From: Actinopolyspora alba
GTDB lineage: Bacteria; Actinomycetota; Actinomycetes; Mycobacteriales; Pseudonocardiaceae
Assembly (NCBI RefSeq): GCF_900112765.1
Contig: NZ_FOMZ01000005.1
Coordinates: 174,119 to 238,118, forward strand
Direction of reading: 5' to 3'
DNA: 64,000 nucleotides
This document shows, piece by piece, positions 34,652 through 41,931 of this stretch. The position numbers and the translations under genes are program-made. Position 1 is the stretch's first letter; every line of letters begins with the position of its first letter. The notes beneath the pieces are model-generated. The model did not search any database. It was not told the DNA's origin and saw only the letters and a program-made list of their open reading frames with translations.

Positions 34652-35068
34652 ATGGCAACGGATACGCAGACCTCGCGGGCAGTGGCGGAGAAGTTCGTGG
34701 AACGCCTCGGCAGGCAGGACCCGGAAGGCATCCAGGAACTGTTCGCCGCCGAGATCGACTGGTACGTCCCCGGCAGTGACGAGCTGCCCTGGACCGGACG
34801 CCGCACCCACCGGGAGGAGGTCGCGCCGTACTTCACCACGATGTGGCCGCACTTCGCGCACGGCAAGAGCGAGGTCGCGCTGGATCGCGTCATCGTCGAC
34901 GGTGGTGACGTGATGCTGCTGGCGGTCTTCACGCACACCGTCGTGTCCACCGGCAAGGAGTTCACCACACCGGTGGCCATGCACCTGGTGGTCGAGGACG
35001 GCCGGATCGTCCGCATGCACCTGCACGAGGACACGCTGACCGTCGACGAGGCGTTCACCGCTGACTGA
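34652..35068 (+). CDS. SnoaL-like / NTF2-fold protein
   Basis: This 138-residue alpha+beta barrel protein of the SnoaL/ketosteroid-isomerase fold has an N-terminal helix (VAEKFVERLGRQDPEGIQELFA), EIDWYVPG, WTGRRTHREEV and strands ending TPVAMHLVVEDGRIVRMHLHED. This family includes isomerases, dehydratases and non-catalytic binders. It is probably co-expressed with the SDR and may process the same substrate. It ends before a bidirectional terminator. Confidence 0.8.
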   Translation: MATDTQTSRAVAEKFVERLGRQDPEGIQELFAAEIDWYVPGSDELPWTGRRTHREEVAPYFTTMWPHFAHGKSEVALDRVIVDGGDVMLLAVFTHTVVSTGKEFTTPVAMHLVVEDGRIVRMHLHEDTLTVDEAFTAD

Positions 35069-35131
35069 GCGGAGAGGACTCGGGAACTCCGTGGCACGGG
35101 GCCGCCCAGCCGGGCGGCACTCCCACGAGAA

Positions 35132-35160
35132 AGCGCCTCCGGAGCGCATCCGGAGGCGCT
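35132..35160. terminator. Bidirectional terminator between SnoaL-like and DUF397 genes
   Basis: A perfect 12-bp stem AGCGCCTCCGGA (35132-35143) pairs with TCCGGAGGCGCT (35149-35160) with a 5-nt loop. The same stem with a different loop recurs at 37616-37644 after the second DUF397 gene. Confidence 0.8.
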
Positions 35161-35178
35161 GGACCTCTCGCCGCTGAG

Positions 35179-35370
35179 TCAGCCGAACTTCTCGGCCTTC
35201 ACCGCGTCGATGAACGCCGACCACTGCGGGCCGGTAGTGATGAAGTACCCGGCCGAGCGATCCTTCGTGTCACGCACCGCCGCGCCGTCGTTGAAGCGGC
35301 CGATTTCGACGCAGCTACTGTTCTGGCCCGACCTGCTGGACTTGCGCCAGTTCGTAGGGTGCGGCTTCAT
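35179..35370 (-). CDS. DUF397 protein (copy 1, without its regulator)
   Basis: This 63-residue DUF397 protein has WRKSSRSGQNSSCVEIG, VRDTKDRS and the terminal WSAFIDAVKAEKFG. DUF397 genes normally follow an XRE/DUF5753 regulator gene in actinobacteria and act with it. No regulator precedes this copy. It is nearly identical to the copy at 37663, which does have one, so this copy looks like a partial duplication that includes the downstream terminator. Confidence 0.85.
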   Translation of the reverse strand: MKPHPTNWRKSSRSGQNSSCVEIGRFNDGAAVRDTKDRSAGYFITTGPQWSAFIDAVKAEKFG

Positions 35371-35695
35371 CGCTTACCTCCCGGTCTCCCGCCAACCCGG
35401 CCATGAACCCAACGGGCCATCCAGCCCTCGCTTCACGAACGGTAGCGCACCCATCGCTTTTCCGTGACTCTCCGCGTCACCGTGACTCCGAAGACAGCCA
35501 AAGTCGCTACAGCGCTCCGGTCACATGAACTGTCCACACAGGTCATAAACTGGCCCGAAGCAGGGCACACTCCATAACCTTCCGCAGCGGCCCGACTACA
35601 CACGACCGAGCTCCCTCACTACGAACCCCGAGAGAGGCCAGAACGAAGTGGTCCTCACAGCGCGCTCACGCCGTTAGAATCCCAGCACAGTGAGT

Positions 35696-35784
35696 GTAGG
35701 CCCCGCGCACGCGGGGATGAACCCTCGGAAATCTGTCGGTAAATATCTTCCAACATGTAGGCCCCGCGCACGCGGGGATGAACC
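35696..35784 (+). CRISPR. CRISPR unit 5: leader, two repeats, one spacer
   Basis: Repeats are at 35696-35723 and 35757-35784 (both ending GATGAACC), separated by a 33-nt spacer that is clearly AT-richer than the host DNA. The leader is at about 35628-35695. A further 33 nt after the second repeat is not followed by a recognisable repeat. Confidence 0.85.
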
Positions 35785-35942
35785 GAATGCCCCACACGGC
35801 AGGTATCGAAGAAGTTCGGACAAGGGGCTCGCCTGTGCACCAAGAAATCCAGCAGAGCCCCGCCGCACCGGTGCGAACCAAGGGTTCTTCTCGGAAAGCG
35901 AGGCGAACCGCCGATGACTACACTGGCTTCTCGTAACCGACT

Positions 35943-36722
35943 ATGAGCGCGCTGGAGGAGGTCGGGCAGTCACTGGCGACCACTGTCACGAAAGCCACCG
36001 ACGCCCAAGAAGCGATCGCCGCGGCCGGAAACGCCTGGAACGAACGCGGCCAGAAACTGACCGAACACCTCTCCGGCACCAACAACGCGGACGCCCAGCA
36101 CCTCCTGGACCAGCACGAGACCACCGCCGAGAGCATGCGGGAAGCATGGCGCAAGATCACGCTGGCCCTCCGCGCCATCCAGCGGTACCGCACCAGCATC
36201 GAAGGGGAACCGACTCCACTGGAGCCCACCCGGCCGGAGGCGGAGCCAGTACCGACGCCCGAGCCGATCAAGAGTCCGCACGGTGACTCCTACCCGCCGA
36301 GAGCCGCTGGCCTGGCGGAACACCTGGACAAGCGCGTGACCTCTGGTGTGGGCGAGAAGACGATGGGCGTCGGCCGCTTCGGCGATGACGGGCCTCCGCT
36401 TCCCCCGATGCACTCCGGGATGAGTAAGCACTACTCGCAGATCATCCGCGAGCGCCTGAAAAGTGCTGGTCTCAACCCCAAGTGGGTGGATGGCCACGTG
36501 GAAGCGAATTTCGCTGCCCTGATGATCGACGGCAAACAGCCGCACGGGGAGCTGGCGATCAACAACGTCCCGTGCGGGATCGAACGGCAACGAAGCTTCC
36601 CCAACACGTGTGACAAGGCACTGCCGTGCCTGCTCCCGGAGGGGTATAGCTTGACGGTCTACGGAAGCAGGCAGGACGGCTCCACGTTCACGAAGACCTA
36701 CAGGGGGCGGGTACAACCATGA
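35943..36722 (+). CDS. SCP1.201/DddA-like cytidine deaminase toxin
   Basis: The C-terminal domain of this 259-residue protein matches the SCP1.201 deaminase family, which includes the double-stranded-DNA deaminase DddA. It has GHVEANFAALM (zinc ligand H185, catalytic E187), INNVPCG (C211) and NTCDKALPCLLPEG (C223 as second cysteine ligand). The N-terminal roughly 85 residues are helical and resemble secretion domains of type VII substrates. A Pro/Glu-rich linker (about 88-112) joins them. Its stop overlaps the start of an Imm1 gene, as in deaminase toxin-immunity pairs. The protein probably enters competing cells and mutates their DNA. DNA versus RNA and single- versus double-strand specificity cannot be read from sequence. 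Confidence 0.83.
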   Translation: MSALEEVGQSLATTVTKATDAQEAIAAAGNAWNERGQKLTEHLSGTNNADAQHLLDQHETTAESMREAWRKITLALRAIQRYRTSIEGEPTPLEPTRPEAEPVPTPEPIKSPHGDSYPPRAAGLAEHLDKRVTSGVGEKTMGVGRFGDDGPPLPPMHSGMSKHYSQIIRERLKSAGLNPKWVDGHVEANFAALMIDGKQPHGELAINNVPCGIERQRSFPNTCDKALPCLLPEGYSLTVYGSRQDGSTFTKTYRGRVQP

Positions 36723-37117
36723 CAACGAACGCGATTGCCTCCGAACTGCTGACCGAAGGCGGGATCGACGTGGGCGAGCTGCCCGCCGATCTCGATGTGG
36801 TCGAGACGCTGCGGGAGGCGAACGAACGGCAACCGCAGCAGGCGTGGTCGTTCTTCGTGAACATCGCGGACGCCGCGTCCCCCGAGTTTTCGATCGGTCT
36901 CGACGGCGACCGTGGCGTCGTCACGTGGTGGGACGGGCAGGATTCCTTTCGTCCGGCGCACGGGACGAACACCGAGCCCGTGGACTACTGGCGCGGTGGT
37001 CACCACTCCCAGCTTCCGGAAGGACACGAGATCAGCGCCGACGACGCGCTCACGGCCCTACAGGAATTCCTGCGCACCCACGAACGCCCGACCAACATCG
37101 AGTGGGTGTGGGACTGA
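36719..37117 (+). CDS. Imm1-family immunity protein
   Basis: This 132-residue protein of the Imm1 type has an acidic N-terminus, SFFVNIADAASPEFSIGLDGDRGVVTWWDG strands, then the ISADDALTALQEFLRTHERPTNIEWV C-terminus. Imm1 proteins neutralise deaminase toxins. The ATG overlaps the toxin stop (ATGA, 36719-36722), so translation is coupled and toxin should not be made without antidote. Confidence 0.82.
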   Translation: MTTNAIASELLTEGGIDVGELPADLDVVETLREANERQPQQAWSFFVNIADAASPEFSIGLDGDRGVVTWWDGQDSFRPAHGTNTEPVDYWRGGHHSQLPEGHEISADDALTALQEFLRTHERPTNIEWVWD

Positions 37118-37341
37118 CCTGTTCCGGAAGAACGAGGCGCTTGCCGTCGAACAGCACGATCCACCCGTCCAATTCAGTCCACAGTAGTCACGCGATGGCT
37201 CGGCGCGAGGTCTCACTCCGGAGTTGTTCCGGAGTGATCAGGCGACACGAGACCGAGCTCCGCCGCCACGAACGACCAGAAAGGACACACGAAGTGGTTC
37301 TCACAGCGCCTTCACCCCGCTAGAATCCCAGGTCAGTAAGT

Positions 37342-37553
37342 GTAGGCCCCGCGCACGCGGGGATGGACCGGTCCAGCCGCTGTTGCAGCGGTTCGCGGAC
37401 GAGTAGGCCCCGCGCACGCGGGGATGGACCACAGTCGACGTCGCAGGCTAGCCCCATAGAGGCGGTAGGCCCCGCGCACGCGGGGATAGACCCAGCGGCT
37501 CTCCGGTGTCGTAGTCGGTCTGCTGGTAGGCCCCGCGCACGCGGGGATTGGCC
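37342..37553 (+). CRISPR. CRISPR unit 6: leader, four repeats, three spacers
   Basis: This is the largest unit. Repeats are at 37342-37369, 37403-37430, 37465-37492 and 37526-37553, and the last is degenerate at its 3' end (GGGATTGGCC). Spacers are 33, 34 and 33 nt. The leader at about 37271-37341 carries several substitutions compared with the others. The roughly 61-bp period and the hairpin repeat are as in type I-E systems, but no cas gene is within the window. Confidence 0.9.
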
Positions 37554-37615
37554 GCCCGCATAAGCCCGCGAGAGCACCTCGACACCGAGGTGAACGGGCG
37601 GGGCTCACACGAAAA

Positions 37616-37644
37616 AGCGCCTCCGGAACGACTCCGGAGGCGCT
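37616..37644. terminator. Terminator after DUF397 copy 2
   Basis: AGCGCCTCCGGA (37616-37627) pairs with TCCGGAGGCGCT (37633-37644) across a 5-nt loop. The stem is identical to the terminator at 35132. Confidence 0.78.
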
Positions 37645-37662
37645 GGACTTCACACGCGAAAG

Positions 37663-37854
37663 TCAGCCGAACTTCTCGGCCTTCACCGCGTCGATGAACG
37701 CCGACCACTGAGCACCAGTCGTAGTGAAGTACCCGACCGAGCGATCCTTGGTGTCACGCACCGCCGCGCCGTCGTTGAAGCGGCCGATTTCGACGCACGC
37801 AGTGTTATTACTGGACCGGCTCGACTTCCGCCATCCTGCGGGATGTTGTTTCAC
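37663..37854 (-). CDS. DUF397 protein (copy 2) coupled to its XRE regulator
   Basis: This 63-residue protein is almost identical to the copy at 35179 (shared VEIGRFNDGAAVRDTKDRS and WSAFIDAVKAEKFG). Its start overlaps the stop of the XRE/DUF5753 regulator by 4 bp. DUF397 proteins are thought to act with their XRE partner in a switch related to the Bld/Whi style of developmental control. Confidence 0.88.
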   Translation of the reverse strand: MKQHPAGWRKSSRSSNNTACVEIGRFNDGAAVRDTKDRSVGYFTTTGAQWSAFIDAVKAEKFG

Positions 37855-38705
37855 GGTATGCTCTCCTCGAAATCGTTTGCGCGTGCGGCGACGAACTCCT
37901 TTGCCTGTTCCGGGGTCATCGCTGCATCGCGCAGGTTACCTACAGCGTCCTTGTAAATCTCTACGGCGTGGGGAGCTGTGAGGAACGCAGCGGACCCGAG
38001 GTGTTCGAGGTGCACGATCGGCGCGGCGCGAGGGAACTCGATCAACATGAACTGGCCACTGTGCGCGGAAGTCCATGCGCCGGGGTTCGATGGAATGATT
38101 CGCAGTGTCACATTCGGCAGGTCCGCGATCTTTCCGACATGCCGTAGCTGGTCGGCCATGATTTCCGGCGCTGCGATGCGTTCGGTGAGCGCGCGCTCCA
38201 TGAGGATCGCCTCGAAGGTGGGAGCCTGCCGACTGGTGAGAATATCGCGACGACTGGAACGCATCGCGATCCGTGTTTCCTGCTCCGGCCCCTGTGAAGT
38301 CGCCATGACGGTACGAGCGTAGTCGGCCGTCTGAAGCAATCCCGGAACGAGCAGCGGCGCTACCTCCGTGATCGCCGAGGCGGTGCGCTCGTACTCAATC
38401 AAGGTAACGAGCTCTTGATGGACACCGGGGATGCCAGCACGCAGCCAGTCCGGACCGTCGCTCTCACGCGCCAATTCCGTGAGCCGGTCTCGTTCGGAGG
38501 CCGAGAGTCCGAGTGCGACGGTTATACCAGCGACATCCTCCGGGGTTGCTGTTCGGACTCCGGTTTCCGTTCGGGTAATCCACGCATGCCCGATATTGAG
38601 CTTGCGAGCCAGTTCGCGTACTCCGGTGCCGGTTGATTCACGCGCTTTTCGCAGTTCAGCTCCAAGTGTGCGCGCTTTCGGGCTTCCTGGCCTGGTTCCC
38701 GTCAT
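37851..38705 (-). CDS. XRE regulator with DUF5753 domain
   Basis: This 284-residue regulator has an N-terminal helix-turn-helix (ELRKARESTGTGVRELARKLNIGHAWITRTETG, about residues 17-49) followed by the DUF5753 domain (LVTLIEYERTASAITEVAPLLVPGLLQTADYARTVM, then MLIEFPRAAPIVHLEHLG). It is the standard actinobacterial partner of DUF397, and the two are translationally coupled. The divergent small gene at 38835 may share its promoter region. Confidence 0.88.
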   Translation of the reverse strand: MTGTRPGSPKARTLGAELRKARESTGTGVRELARKLNIGHAWITRTETGVRTATPEDVAGITVALGLSASERDRLTELARESDGPDWLRAGIPGVHQELVTLIEYERTASAITEVAPLLVPGLLQTADYARTVMATSQGPEQETRIAMRSSRRDILTSRQAPTFEAILMERALTERIAAPEIMADQLRHVGKIADLPNVTLRIIPSNPGAWTSAHSGQFMLIEFPRAAPIVHLEHLGSAAFLTAPHAVEIYKDAVGNLRDAAMTPEQAKEFVAARANDFEESIP

Positions 38706-38834
38706 GAACCAATCGTAGAACAGCCTTCGCGCTTACTGGATCACTCGATCGAGGCATTGCAAGGGTGGATCCGAACCATCAAAGTGGTTCCTAGCCAAAT
38801 AATCGGATACGAAACGCTGAAGGAATACTACGCA

Positions 38835-39053
38835 ATGCCACACACCTACGATGTATCGCACCCGGGAACACGACTGCGGTGCAGGGACGAGTCCGGCTCG
38901 TCGTCACTGCGGGTCTGGCGGTCACAGTGGACGCCGAGGGTGATCCGGATCGACACGCCGACCGTTTACAACCGGACCAAGTGGACGGTCGAGCAGGCGA
39001 AGCTGCTGCGGGACGTGCTCGACGACGCGATCCGGGCGGGCGAGCGGTCATGA
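38835..39053 (+). CDS. Small hypothetical protein, first gene of a cassette
   Basis: This 72-residue protein starts at ATG 38835, with GAAGGA upstream. It has RVWRSQWTPRVIRIDTPTVYNRTKWTVEQAKLLRDVLDDAI and no known domain. It overlaps the next gene by 4 bp and is divergent from the XRE regulator, an arrangement that often accompanies XRE/DUF397 pairs. Confidence 0.55.
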   Translation: MPHTYDVSHPGTRLRCRDESGSSSLRVWRSQWTPRVIRIDTPTVYNRTKWTVEQAKLLRDVLDDAIRAGERS

Positions 39054-39313
39054 GCCATCCGCACACCCAGCTTTCCGTCTTCCTCCGACGCGGCGAGTGG
39101 ATGCTCAGCGACGCCGCCTTCGAGATCGGCGGGCAGCGCTACACCGCGACGCAGTGCCGCGACACCGCCACCGTGCTCGACGAACTCGCCGCCGCGCTGC
39201 GCCAACACGCCGCCGCACTGCCGAGCGGCGAGCTCCCAACCGGCGAACTTCCCCCCGGCAGCACTCCCGCTGACGGCACTCCCACCGACGACGCGAACGA
39301 ATCGGATGCCTGA
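39050..39313 (+). CDS. Small hypothetical protein, cassette A member 1
   Basis: This 87-residue protein has a core (RYTATQCRDTATVLDELAAALRQHAAAL) that is paralogous to the protein at 39856 (ATARQCAETASALRHLSHELSDHAAVL). The tail is Pro/Gly/Thr-rich. It overlaps the gene before it and the gene after it. No function is recognised. Confidence 0.55.
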   Translation: MSHPHTQLSVFLRRGEWMLSDAAFEIGGQRYTATQCRDTATVLDELAAALRQHAAALPSGELPTGELPPGSTPADGTPTDDANESDA

Positions 39314-39575
39314 GGCACCGCCCCCGGAAGCGCCACCCGCCGCCCCGCCGGAGCAGCTCCGGGCCGACGCGGCACCCACGGAGATCATGCCCGCCCTGCG
39401 GGCGGGGCGCTGGTCCCGCTGGCGCGGCACGCTGCCACTGCCCGCGATCGCGAAGCGCCGACCGGGCAGCAGCGACCTACCCGCTCGACCCACCGGAACC
39501 AACGCGCCGACAACCCTCGCCCCGCCGCACCCACAGCTGCTCGCCCGCGTCCTCACCGGCTTACGCGCCCTGTGA
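39306..39575 (+). CDS. Small Pro/Arg-rich protein, cassette A member 2
   Basis: This 89-residue protein overlaps its upstream neighbour by 8 bp. The C-terminus HPQLLARVLTGLRAL resembles the C-terminus of the protein at 40110 (HPDLALLRRVLDGLHRL). The rest is proline-rich and probably unstructured. Confidence 0.45.
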   Translation: MPEAPPPEAPPAAPPEQLRADAAPTEIMPALRAGRWSRWRGTLPLPAIAKRRPGSSDLPARPTGTNAPTTLAPPHPQLLARVLTGLRAL

Positions 39576-39778
39576 ACCACGGCCCGGTCCCGTGAGCCCC
39601 GACCTCCGGGTCCGGACCGTCCGCCGCCCGGCCGGGCCGCTCCCCTTCCCCGTCCCGGCCGGGCGGTTCCCAACCGAACGCGAGAACCGCGCGCCCCAAG
39701 CACCGAAACGCCAACGACTCCCCGGAACGACACGACGATCTCCCGAGCCGACACAGCTACGCGGAAAGGACAACCGGA

Positions 39779-39859
39779 ATGACGACCGCCGAACGCGGAA
39801 CTCCCCGCACGCGGGAGACGGAGCCGGACACGGCGCCGCGCGCCGGTGATGCCTCGTGA
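39779..39859 (+). CDS. 26-residue open frame leading cassette B
   Basis: A short frame starting ATG 39779 after GGAAAGGA ends with a TGA that overlaps the GTG of the next gene. Its good ribosome site and stop-start coupling suggest either a small protein or a leader for cassette B. No homology can be claimed. Confidence 0.4.
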   Translation: MTTAERGTPRTRETEPDTAPRAGDAS

Positions 39860-40113
39860 CCGGTCACCCGACGCGGCCGAACATCGCCCTGAGCCACGAC
39901 CCCGAACAACTGAACCGCACCATCCACGACATAGCGGCCGGTAGGGCCACCGCCCGGCAGTGCGCCGAGACCGCCTCGGCGCTGCGGCACCTCTCCCACG
40001 AACTGAGTGACCACGCCGCCGTACTCGCCTTCGGCGGCCCGCCACCGAGCGAGCAGCCACCCACCACCGGGCCAACTCCCGAGGAACCGCGGAAGCGAGA
40101 GGATTCCGAATGA
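39856..40113 (+). CDS. Small hypothetical protein, cassette B member 1
   Basis: This 85-residue paralogue of the 39050 gene shares the ARQCAETASALRHLSHELSDHAA helix. It starts at GTG 39856, overlapping the 26-residue frame, and overlaps the following gene by 4 bp. Confidence 0.55.
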   Translation: MTGHPTRPNIALSHDPEQLNRTIHDIAAGRATARQCAETASALRHLSHELSDHAAVLAFGGPPPSEQPPTTGPTPEEPRKREDSE

Positions 40114-40526
40114 ACACCCATCCGGCGATGCTGCTGGGCACGGCGGTGCTGCTGGTGGGCACCGCGATCGTGCTCGGCGCCTGGGGAAACCGCGTCAGCT
40201 ACCGACCCCGCCACGCGGGCGGCAGTGGTCCCGCCGCCCGACGGCTGGCCGCGCTGCGACTGGAGGCCTACTTCCGGGCCGAGCGACCCGCCGCCGAAGT
40301 CATCGACTGGCCGCCGCACGACCCGGACCGATACCCGCGGCTGTTTGACCTCGCGACACCACAACCGGTTCCGCCGCCCGGCCCGTCGATTCCGGAACCC
40401 GTACAACCGATCTCCGGTGCGACCACCGGGAACGGAAACCCCGCCGGTGGCACGGAGAGTCCCGGAGCCGAGCATCCCGATCTCGCGCTCCTGCGCCGCG
40501 TGCTCGACGGACTCCACCGGCTCTAG
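40110..40526 (+). CDS. Small membrane protein, cassette B member 2
   Basis: This 138-residue protein has one N-terminal membrane helix (AMLLGTAVLLVGTAIVLGAW, about residues 6-25). A basic region, a proline-rich middle and a helical tail (PDLALLRRVLDGLHRL) shared with cassette A follow. The function is unknown. Confidence 0.55.
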   Translation: MNTHPAMLLGTAVLLVGTAIVLGAWGNRVSYRPRHAGGSGPAARRLAALRLEAYFRAERPAAEVIDWPPHDPDRYPRLFDLATPQPVPPPGPSIPEPVQPISGATTGNGNPAGGTESPGAEHPDLALLRRVLDGLHRL

Positions 40527-40570
40527 GACCTTCCGCCGTCATCCCGCCCGCACTGCCCGCTCCTGGTTCT

Positions 40571-40591
40571 CGTCGATTTCTCGCGAAATCG
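40571..40591. repeat. 20-bp dispersed palindrome, copy 4
   Basis: CGATTTCTCGCGAAATCG is a perfect palindrome about 45 bp after cassette B. Confidence 0.72.
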
Positions 40592-40770
40592 TCGCCCCGG
40601 CCACACGTGCGGGGCAAGAAACGGGAAAAACACTGGGACGAACGGGTAACGCGAGTTCACCGGTTCGGGCAACTCCCCTTCCGGCGCTCCTGCCACGCTG
40701 ACTACCTTCACAGCGGCGAAACGAAGAACGGAATCATTCCGCGATTCCTCCCGCCACGGAAGGAGAAAGA

Positions 40771-41616
40771 ATGCCCGCGCCGGATAAGCCCTCCACCACG
40801 ACGGAACTGGTACGCGATCCCTGGCTGAAACAGTTCCACACGAAACAGGGAACCCCCAGAGCGGGAAGCATATCACGGTACGTGGACTTCAGATACAGCT
40901 TCGTGGATTACTTCAAGCACTGGGAGGCCTACTACATAGGAATGGAGGGCAGCGCGGACATTCCCGTAACCGTATACATGGAATTCGACGACCCGGAGCA
41001 GATGCTTCCCCCGGGAGCCCCCGAGGACGCGGAGGTCGCCGACCTCAACGGGTGGGGCAACCAGGGATACATCCAGCAGGAGATCCCCACCACCGAGGGA
41101 GTACGCTACACGCTCTCCTACTGGGTCGGGTTCGACATGTACCCGGGGTCCAAGGGAAAGCAAAAAGTAGCCGCACGAGGCTACATCATGGACGGCTACA
41201 GCAAGAACACGCTGAACGGGAGAACGATAACCACAGTAGCCGAAAACGGCACAGTGAGTCCCAGAAACGAGAGCCCGAAACCGAACTGGACGAAAGCCGA
41301 GACGAGTTTCACAGCACAGTCGGCACTGACCATCATCCGGCTGGTCGACTGGACGGCGTCGGAGAAGAAAACCGGAAGCCATCATGACGGATTGACGGGG
41401 GCGAACGTCACGGGAATATCCGTCCGAAAAGCGGGATCCTCCAACGATGACGATATTCAGGACGACACCGGCAAGGACCGCGAGCAACTGCGCAAGGAAC
41501 TGGAGGAGTGCCGGAAGAACTGCCAGCGGAAGGCCGACGACGCCTACCGGGAGGGACGCAAGGACGCCTGGAAGGACGCCTGGGAACGCTACAAGATCAA
41601 CAAGGGTGACCAATGA
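40771..41616 (+). CDS. Unrecognised protein with beta-rich core and charged tail
   Basis: This 281-residue protein starts at ATG 40771 (GGAGAAAG upstream). The core is beta-rich and aromatic (FRYSFVDYFKHWEAYYIGMEG, YTLSYWVGFDMYPGSKGKQK), like a carbohydrate- or ligand-binding jelly roll, though I cannot name a family. From about residue 236 it turns into a highly charged helix with regular Lys/Arg/Glu/Asp spacing. It is coupled to the next gene. Codon use is less GC-biased than its neighbours, suggesting transfer. Confidence 0.55.
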   Translation: MPAPDKPSTTTELVRDPWLKQFHTKQGTPRAGSISRYVDFRYSFVDYFKHWEAYYIGMEGSADIPVTVYMEFDDPEQMLPPGAPEDAEVADLNGWGNQGYIQQEIPTTEGVRYTLSYWVGFDMYPGSKGKQKVAARGYIMDGYSKNTLNGRTITTVAENGTVSPRNESPKPNWTKAETSFTAQSALTIIRLVDWTASEKKTGSHHDGLTGANVTGISVRKAGSSNDDDIQDDTGKDREQLRKELEECRKNCQRKADDAYREGRKDAWKDAWERYKINKGDQ

Positions 41617-41837
41617 CAGCGTCTGACGACCTCACCGACCACCACCGGGAGGACAGCGTGCCGAACGAATACCGTCGCGGACTCGCCGACGGCGAGGAAC
41701 ACGGACAGCGGGACAAGCGCTCGGGTAAGCCGAAGGAACAGCTCCAGCGGGACGGGACGCGCGGCTACCGGGACGGCTACGCCGACGGGTACTCCGACGG
41801 CTGGACCCTCGCCCCCGATCCCGAACAGGGTGACTGA
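41613..41837 (+). CDS. Small Gly/Tyr/Asp-rich protein coupled to the preceding gene
   Basis: This 74-residue, very hydrophilic protein has RRGLADGEEHGQRDKR followed by the repeated turn GYRDGYADGYSDGW. The start overlaps the previous stop by 4 bp. The charged C-terminal tail of its neighbour has a similar repetitive character. Family and function are unknown. Confidence 0.5.
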   Translation: MTASDDLTDHHREDSVPNEYRRGLADGEEHGQRDKRSGKPKEQLQRDGTRGYRDGYADGYSDGWTLAPDPEQGD

Positions 41838-41872
41838 TCGGAGCACACGGCTCGGGGTAGTGCCTGCCCGGT

Positions 41873-41892
41873 GTCGATTTCTCGCGAAATCG
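41873..41892. repeat. 20-bp dispersed palindrome, copy 5
   Basis: CGATTTCTCGCGAAATCG lies between the convergent small gene and the DUF4229 gene. Confidence 0.72.
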
Positions 41893-41931
41893 CCGGGCGG
41901 GTGGGGGCACGCACCGAACCGGAAGGTGAGT

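Noticed and set aside
37320..37653. Open frames running through the CRISPR arrays (for example repeated PACAGPT or RARGL patterns)
   Set aside because: They translate the repeats themselves. The periodic 28-bp units with unrelated spacers show these are arrays, not proteins.
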